A program made the position numbers and the translations under genes. 64,000 nt of DNA, taken from the NCBI GenBank assembly GCA_001986395.2, contig MQVO02000013.1, forward strand, positions 124,001 through 188,000. The letters run 5' to 3'. This DNA is from Irpex lacteus (taxonomy: Eukaryota > Basidiomycota > Agaricomycetes > Polyporales > Irpicaceae). Below the pieces are notes generated by a model that was given only the letters and a program-made list of their open reading frames with translations, made no database searches and was not told the DNA's origin. Within the stretch, counting starts at the first letter, position 1; each line of letters opens with the position of its first letter. Shown piece after piece: positions 57,891-64,000 of this stretch.

Positions 57891-60528
57891 GTTCATTACA
57901 TGCGCGAGAATGTACGCATGCGATGATCTCAGAAAGCTTATCTCCCTCTGACGCCAATCATTTCGCATTTCGATAGGCCGAGCGCCGATTATATACCCTC
58001 CGCGATCAGCTCAAGATCCAGTTCCGCGCGACTCAGAAGGCGCAGGTCAATGAGCGCAAAGCGGCGGATTCGAAGCGACGCCTCACGTCGTATGTCTTCC
58101 ATGAAGTGCGGGTGCCGTTGAACACGGCGCTGTTGGCCGTGCAGAATATGGATGCTTTCGGCGCCGTGGCGAAGTCTCAGGAGATCGAGTTCAAGGCGCT
58201 GGAAGGGAGCTTGAGTATGATGAGCAAGGTTCTGAACGACGTGTTGGACTTTAATAGGATGGACAGCGGGAGGTTCGAGAGTGTGCTTAAGGTATGTGTT
58301 GTCTGACTGGCAATACAGGAAAAGAAAAATAAGGCCTCATGGCATGACATAGCACGCACTGACATGCTTTCATTCTTAGCCGTACGCATTCCATCAAGTC
58401 ATGCGCTCACTCTTCGTACCTCTCCGAATGGCGACGGACGCCAGAGGGCTGGAATTCATCACCAATCTAGACCCCGCCATTGACGAAGTAGCGCGGGCCG
58501 CTTTACATGAATATCAGGGCGAGAACGGGGATGTCATCTCTCGGCTCGTGCAGTCGACACAGGACGAAGACGGTATTGTCGTTGGCGATGAGACTCGTCT
58601 GAGGCAGATCATCACGAATCTCGCCAGGTGCGCATTCCCCGCGATATATGACTCGGACGCTTGATTGGTATTGACTCTTCCCTCTGTCTGTAGTAACGCA
58701 TGCAAGTTTACACCTTCAGGCGGCAAGCTCATGGTCACCACAAAGCTCGTACTGCCCACTCCAAGCCGTATATTCGCCAGCTGGCCAGAGTTGAACAAGG
58801 AGAGCAGAGACTTGTCGGCGCCGGGGCATGAATTGCCTTCCGTCGAGATCAACGGGACACCGCGGTCGCAGCTATCGGACAGTAACTCGGAGAACAAGCA
58901 TGGGCTGTCGGCTACGTTGTTGAACCAGCATGATGTGCTGCATAACAGGCCGCCGCCGCTTGAGTGGATCGTGGTGAGGATCGAGGTGACGGATACGGGG
59001 TGTGGGATTAGGCAGAAGGATATGGCTCAGACGAAGCTGTTCTGTAAGTGTTTATAGCCTGGAGGTGTGTGTGTTCAGAATTGTGCTAAGAGAGCTTCCT
59101 GGGCACACACAGCTGCGTTCAACCAGACCGAGATGGGACGTCAACAAGGTTTGTTTGACACATTCCACACGATGAACGGTTTGTTGATTATATTTATTTG
59201 TTACGCATGCAGGTGGTAAAGGCACGGGTCTTGGTCTTGCCCTCGTCCGTCAGATTGTCAAGCGAAGCGGAGGCAGATTAGGGGTGCGTTCGAAGGTGGA
59301 TGAGGGGTCCACATTCTGGGTCGAACTACGTGAGCGATCTGATATTCTGGCTCAAATACCTCTAACCTGGTGTCGATTGATGCAGCCCTAGGTGTCGGAG
59401 CAAAGGTCGCAGCAGGTTCAGGTACACCAGATACACGCACGGCATCTCTGGAGGATGACACATCGAGACACCCTAAGAGCTTCCGCCCACGGCCACCGCT
59501 CAAGTTCTCTCCGGTACCTGTACCCACAAGCCCGGAGAAGTCAGGGTCTGCCCTTCATAGTATAATGGAGCAAGGTATGGATGTCTCTCAGTACTGTGCT
59601 AGCTAACGCTAATGGCGTTTGGTATGGTAGGTGGTCTGGTTGAAATTTCCTCGAAACCTGAAGACCACACGCGCGTGCCTACACGGACTATCGGCGATTT
59701 TTCTACTGCACAGGCTACCCGCACACATTCGTCTACTTCGGCTTCGTCCACCGTACCTCCTGTCACGCCACCTGATCGCCCTGCTCTCTTGGAAGAGACC
59801 TCAGACTCAACAGTCAAGCCCCCACATATCGACCTTCCCAAACCTACTTCCTTTCCTATTCCCGAAACCGAGCATCCAGGGACGTTACCCACAAATGCAG
59901 TAGCCTCGCCGGCGTCAGAGAAGACAAATGGCAGTGCTATGTCTACTGGAGCGTCGTCCACGACGTCTCCGTCTGTATCGTACGAACATGGGATGAGCGT
60001 ACTCGTAGTGGATGACGACCCGTTGACGAGGAAGTTAATGGGCCGGATGCTTACTCGGCTCGGATGTAAGGTGACGACAGCGGAGAACGGCAAAATCGCC
60101 CTGGACCTCATCTTGAGTCCCGGAGCGTCTCGTCCTACACCTTCATCCGAAGACACTGGGAGCAGTAGTGGCGTCTTGGACGGGGCGGTCTCGTCCAGCG
60201 ACGACGAGCCGAGATATGCCGTTGTCTTCTTGGATAATCAGATGCCCGTGTTGTCTGGGCTTCAGGCTGTTGGGAAGCTGAGAAGACGAGGTCGTAAGGA
60301 CTTTGTCGTCGGCGTCACTGGTAACGCGTTGTTGAGCGATCAAGAAGAGTACCTCGATGCTGGAGTCGATCAGTATGTGCTTCACTGCGTTGTGTGCTGT
60401 TTTGACTCTGATTGTTTTGCCTTGATAGCGTCTTGACGAAACCGGTGCTGGAAAAGAGCATAAAGGCCATGCTCGCTATTGCGGACGAACGACGAAAACG
60501 CGGTGTTCCTATACACGATCAACCGTAG
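56466..60528 (+). CDS. Hybrid histidine kinase with membrane-spanning sensor region
   Basis: Fourteen exons: 56466-57128, 57178-57413, 57474-57545, 57601-57690, 57751-57794, 57850-57911, 57977-58291, 58380-58627, 58694-59043, 59113-59148, 59213-59329, 59386-59574, 59631-60372, 60429-60528 (about 1087 aa). Residues 1-180 are soluble and basic/Ser-rich. Five or six hydrophobic helices span ~185-385. A coiled linker leads to the His box FHEVRVPLN (His ~431). N box SNACKFTPSGGK ~577, D box DTGCGI ~675, G box GKGTGLGL ~708. The receiver domain starts SVLVVDDDPLTRKLM (~930), with the phospho-acceptor Asp in FLDNQMPVLSG (~1008), Thr in GVTGNAL and Lys in LTKPV. Such kinases feed phosphate through Ypd1-type carriers to response regulators. 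The ligand is unknown: there is no PAS, GAF or CHASE signature I recognise. Exon 6 uses the CAATAG acceptor at 57849; the nearer CAG breaks the frame. Confidence 0.88.
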
Positions 60529-61294
60529 TCTTCGTTCCACCGTTCGCATCTTCTGTCTCGCACCTCCACCTCCTCCATACCCACGTCGCCATTCACTCAC
60601 ATCGCAACGGTCATACCACCGCATTCACTATTCTACAAAACCCCTCCATCGGACTGTCTAATTTCCCCATAACATTCAACGCATTGATACCACGCACGCA
60701 TTTCTTCACGAACCTGCAGCATCTAGAGCACCACCACTTATCCTACGGTAATATAAATACTTCATTTTCACGAACCTTGTATCTAGTATTGTAGCCCTGT
60801 CGTTCTCTGCTTTCTTGTATATCCTCCTCCGCTTTCATACACGAATTGTCCGCTAGCTATGTAACTTCATTGACGACACAGACTCAATCCATCACGACCT
60901 TTATAGCCGCTCTTGCTAAACTATAGCCCGTCGCGAAGTTGGCGTTTGCGCCAGCGTGATGCTTTCGAGCACGAGATTTTGGCAAGTTCTCTCGAACCGT
61001 ACAGACTGCATCAGCACAGTACCCTATCACGACCTTGACTTTACTCGAGGAAGGTTTGTAATTGCCAGCGACGTGCGATCACAGCCACATTCAAAACGAT
61101 AGGCCCCCTTCGCCAAACATACAAACAGTCGGACTTCGCTGAAACACGCATCCGACTCTCTTCTCTCCCACCCTAGCGAATAGGAACGAGGCGGCCATCA
61201 CGATTCCTTCGTCCCGCCCACCTCCGCCTGTGATCAGCTCGAACCGAGCCTCTGCAATTTTTCTTTACGGGCTTATGGTTTTGAATCCGGCTGC

Positions 61295-61407
61295 AAGTGA
61301 AGCGCGATCAAGTGAAGCGCGATCAAGTGAAGCGCGATCAAGTGAAGCGCGATCAAGTGAAGCGCGATCAAGTGAAGCGCGATCAAGTGAAACGCGATCA
61401 AGTGAAG
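61295..61407. repeat. 15-bp tandem repeat, about 7.5 units
   Basis: Unit AAGTGAAGCGCGATC, seven full copies (one with AAGTGAAACGCGATC) plus a partial. In one frame it would read SEARS repeats, but no gene supports translation. Confidence 0.9.
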
Positions 61408-62102
61408 TTGCGGCACTATACAGTACTGACTACAAGTTCAAAACTGTAACATGCGATCGAAACTTGAAGTTTGAGCCTGCGGCGCCACAAAGATCTGAAC
61501 TTCCTATTTTGTATACAGCGCCCGATTGTCGATAAACGATCAGGGCCAGATCCGGAGGCTTCCGCGCTCATCTTTCGATTGCCCCTTTCATCCTGGACAC
61601 TCGACACTTCGTCACTATGTGGTATCTTACTGCTTTCGCCTTTGAGACTAATGCTCAGGTACAGTTATATCTAACTTGATTGAGCGGTGGAAAGCTGTGC
61701 TCCAGGGTACGTAGGCATGCTACCAATACATGATGAGTAGCCGCTTGTACTGGCCCCCGATGGACCATTTCTTCGCTAACTGCTCTGCTAACGTTCTTGG
61801 TTACACACTTACAATAGCGGCCGCTGGTATCAGCAACACGACTATGCTAGAACTACTCCTTCAGGCTGCGATCGAATAACTATCGAAGACTGTGATCGGC
61901 GTTACGTTCAAGCTTCAAACTTTCAACTCAGGATTACGATCGAGGTCCGATCATCCCGACGATACCTCCTATTCCATGATCGCTTTTCTCTCTGCTATCC
62001 AGCTGTAGCTAATGGCGGATACAGACTACACTGCGATTGCACACCGATCTATGCCGCATAGTGTGTGTGTCCCAATAGAGCGTGGCCGTCCTCTCTCGAC
62101 AA

Positions 62103-62110
62103 TATATAAG
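62103..62110 (+). promoter_or_regulatory. TATA box of wall-protein copy 2
   Basis: TATATAAG 72-79 bp before the ATG, identical in sequence and distance to copy 1. Confidence 0.55.
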
Positions 62111-62181
62111 AGGGTCGATTCTCGACGGTAAAGTCTCATCATCAACTCACTCATCACTCACTCCATCTTATCAACTCACTC

Positions 62182-64000
62182 ATGCGTATATCAACCCTCC
62201 TTTCAGGCGTCCTCGCCTTTGCGGGTGCTGCTGCCAGCGCCCTGGCTCTGCCCGTTGAACGGGACGAGTCTTCTGACTTGGCCTCGAGTGGTATTCTCTC
62301 GCCTACCGCCAATACCACTTGGGCTCCAGGCCAACAGGTGTCCATCACTTGGTACGTTCTGTCATTGGCAATATTCATGTTCTTATACTTACCGACGAAA
62401 TCATAGGGACACCACCATTATCAGTAGCGAGAACGGCACCTTAGGTGTAATCAATCTGTACAACGCAGATGATGACTATCCCAAGCCCACCGAACTCGCT
62501 TCCGATTTCCCCTCCAACACCGGGTTGTACAACTTCACGGTCCCCTCTGTTGCCGACGGCTGTTATTACATAAAGAGTAAGTCGTTGCCTCATCCAGCAC
62601 AAGGTTGTTGCTCATCCATTATCTCCTTAGTCAAGTCCAGCTGTGGTTGCAAGATCTGGCGTAGCGAAGTGTTCCACATCACTGCTGCCACTCCTCAACC
62701 TCAGCCTGAGCCCCAACCGGAACCCTGCCCTGACACTCCCAGCAATGGAGGTGGCAGTGGCAACGGCAGCAACGGAGGCAATGGCTCGAATGGCTCGGAC
62801 GGTCAGGATGGCTCAAACGGTCAGGATGGCTCGAACGGTTCGAACGGCTCGAATGGTCAGAACGGCCAGAACGGCCAGAACGGCCAGAACGGTCAGAACG
62901 GCCAGAACGGCCAGAACGGCCAGAACGGTCAAAATGGTCAGAACGGTCAGAACGGACAAAATGGTCAGAACGGCCAGAATGGCAACAACGGCGACAATGG
63001 CAACAACGGCAACAACGGCAACAACGGGGGTGGAGGCGACAATACCACTTATCCCGCCATCCTCGCACCCGGCATTGGTTCAAGATGGACGGTTGGCTCC
63101 CAGGCTATCGTCGCCTGGAACACCTCCATCGTCAAGAGCAGCAACGGCGTTCTTCCTGCCATCCAGCTCTACAGTGCCAACGTTCAAGCCAACAAGCGTC
63201 AGGCCGGCCCCGTCGCCACGCTCGCCACCAACGTCGCTGCTAACAGCGGGTACCTCTACATTACCGTTCCTAACGTCGCTAACGGTACTTACCGTGTCAT
63301 CAGTGAGTCATCTTTAATGTTGTCTTAGAAGTTCTCCTCTGACATTCCTCTCAGTCCGTTCCAACGACCCTAACGTGTCTTGGACCAGTGTTGCGTTCAG
63401 TGTTGGATCTTCCGGCCCCAACCCTACCGCCGCGATCACTTCGCCCAACTCTGCGACAACCTGGGTTGTGAACAGCACCGTCCAGATCACCTTCGACTCC
63501 AGCCAAGTGAAGTCGGAAAACGGCACGCTTAAGTCGATTGACTTGTTCAGTCCTACCGACAAGCTTCCTGTTGCCAAGCTCGCCCAGAACTTCCAGTCTG
63601 GCAACGGTTCGGTCTCTGTGACTGTTCCCAACGTCAACAACGGCACATACCGCATCATCAGTGCGTTTCATCCCACTAGACTCCCTGTTTTCATCGTTCC
63701 TGACATAGATACGTTCACAGTCTCCGCTTACGATGGTCAGGTCTGGGGCAGCCAGGAGTTCCAAATCGTCGGCTCTATCACGCCTCCTCCTCCTACCACC
63801 TTCCCCGTCACCTCTCCTGACGCCAGCACCACCTGGGTTGTCGGTAACAACGTCACCATCAACTGGGACGTCACCCGCGTCGAGAACGGTACCCTGAAGG
63901 CGATCGGTCTTTACTCGCAGAACTTGGGTCTTCCCGTTAAGACCTTCGCCACCGGCATCGAGTCAACTGGATCATACGGTCCTGTCGTTGTTCCCTATGT
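62182..64000 (+). CDS. KRE9/KNH-like secreted wall protein, copy 2 (3' end outside window)
   Basis: Exons 62182-62351, 62407-62576, 62631-63302, 63355-63660 and 63721 to the window end; all introns match copy 1 in position and phase. A signal peptide (MRISTLLSGVLAFAGAAASALA) is followed by Kre9/KNH-type domain 1, a CG(C)K segment (SSCGCKIWRSEVFHI), a Pro/Gln stretch, a Gly-Gln-Asn collagen-like tract, domains 2 and 3, then domain 4 cut by the window end. At the codon where copy 1 has TAG this copy has CAG (Gln), so the product is intact as far as seen. Many Asn-X-Ser/Thr sequons (NTT, NGT, NVT) suit a secreted glycoprotein. Role in wall or extracellular matrix is inferred. Confidence 0.82.
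62745..63030 (+). repeat. NGQ-coding triplet-periodic tract, copy 2
   Basis: Longer version of the copy 1 tract: runs of Asn-Gly-Gln flanked by Asn-Gly-Ser and Asn-Gly-Asn, with Gly at every third residue over ~85 residues. Confidence 0.85.

Larger units (their letters stand above)
60529..62181. other. Intergenic, 1.65 kb
   Basis: It holds the kinase 3' flank, a 15-bp tandem repeat (61295-61407) and, from about 61816, the duplicated promoter of the wall-protein gene with TATATAAG at 62103-62110. No gene is seen. Confidence 0.55.
61816..64000 (+). repeat. Inverted segmental duplication, copy 2 (continues past window)
   Basis: Matches the reverse complement of about 26447 leftward, including promoter, TATA box and coding exons. 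Confidence 0.8.

Noticed and set aside
61230..61535. 101-codon frame with SEARS repeats
   Set aside because: It comes from the 15-bp tandem repeat; no domain, promoter or splice evidence.

Overview
This window is nuclear DNA of a filamentous basidiomycete, most likely an Agaricomycete. Genes are split by many 50-65 nt GT-AG introns. The proteins include a DUF6535 membrane protein, Gal80-like regulators, KRE9/KNH-type wall proteins and a hybrid histidine kinase, a mix typical of mushroom-forming fungi. I joined the exons by hand from splice consensus, reading phase and family knowledge. All function calls come from sequence recognition, not from searches.

Layout, left to right. 1-7.9 kb: one DUF6535 gene (1820-4916) between gene-empty stretches. 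8.0-19.8 kb: an ordinary housekeeping block with a PAF-acetylhydrolase, an NDUFAF7/MidA-like methyltransferase carrying an apparent 1-base frameshift, a ZW10/Dsl1-type tether protein, a TMEM14 membrane protein and an uncharacterised protein with two identical-spacing C2HC modules. 20.2-28.6 kb: three tandem Gal80-like paralogs, interrupted by an inverted KRE9/KNH-like wall-protein gene that has a premature stop. 28.8-38.5 kb: POLD4, a 1.7-kaa triple-START lipid-transfer protein and a LisH-domain transcription factor.

39.5-57.9 kb: a truncated histidine-kinase copy and an intact one form direct repeats around a ~15 kb island (41.0-56.3 kb). The island has almost no conventional genes. It holds three unrelated families of degenerate tandem repeats whose units contain spliceosomal-intron-like segments (array A on +, arrays B and C on -), plus one intact-looking small gene and strong hairpins. 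This is the least explained part of the window. 56.5-60.5 kb: the complete hybrid histidine kinase. 62.2 kb to the end: a second, so far unbroken copy of the wall-protein gene, inverted relative to the copy at 24-26 kb and running off the window.

Three divergent pairs share short promoters: NDUFAF7-like/ZW10, TMEM14/C2HC protein and POLD4/START. The Gal80-like trio shares a CCG-N6-CGG palindrome about 280 bp before each start codon, suggesting common control by a zinc-cluster regulator. I saw no rRNA, tRNA, CRISPR array, transposase, reverse transcriptase or viral gene.
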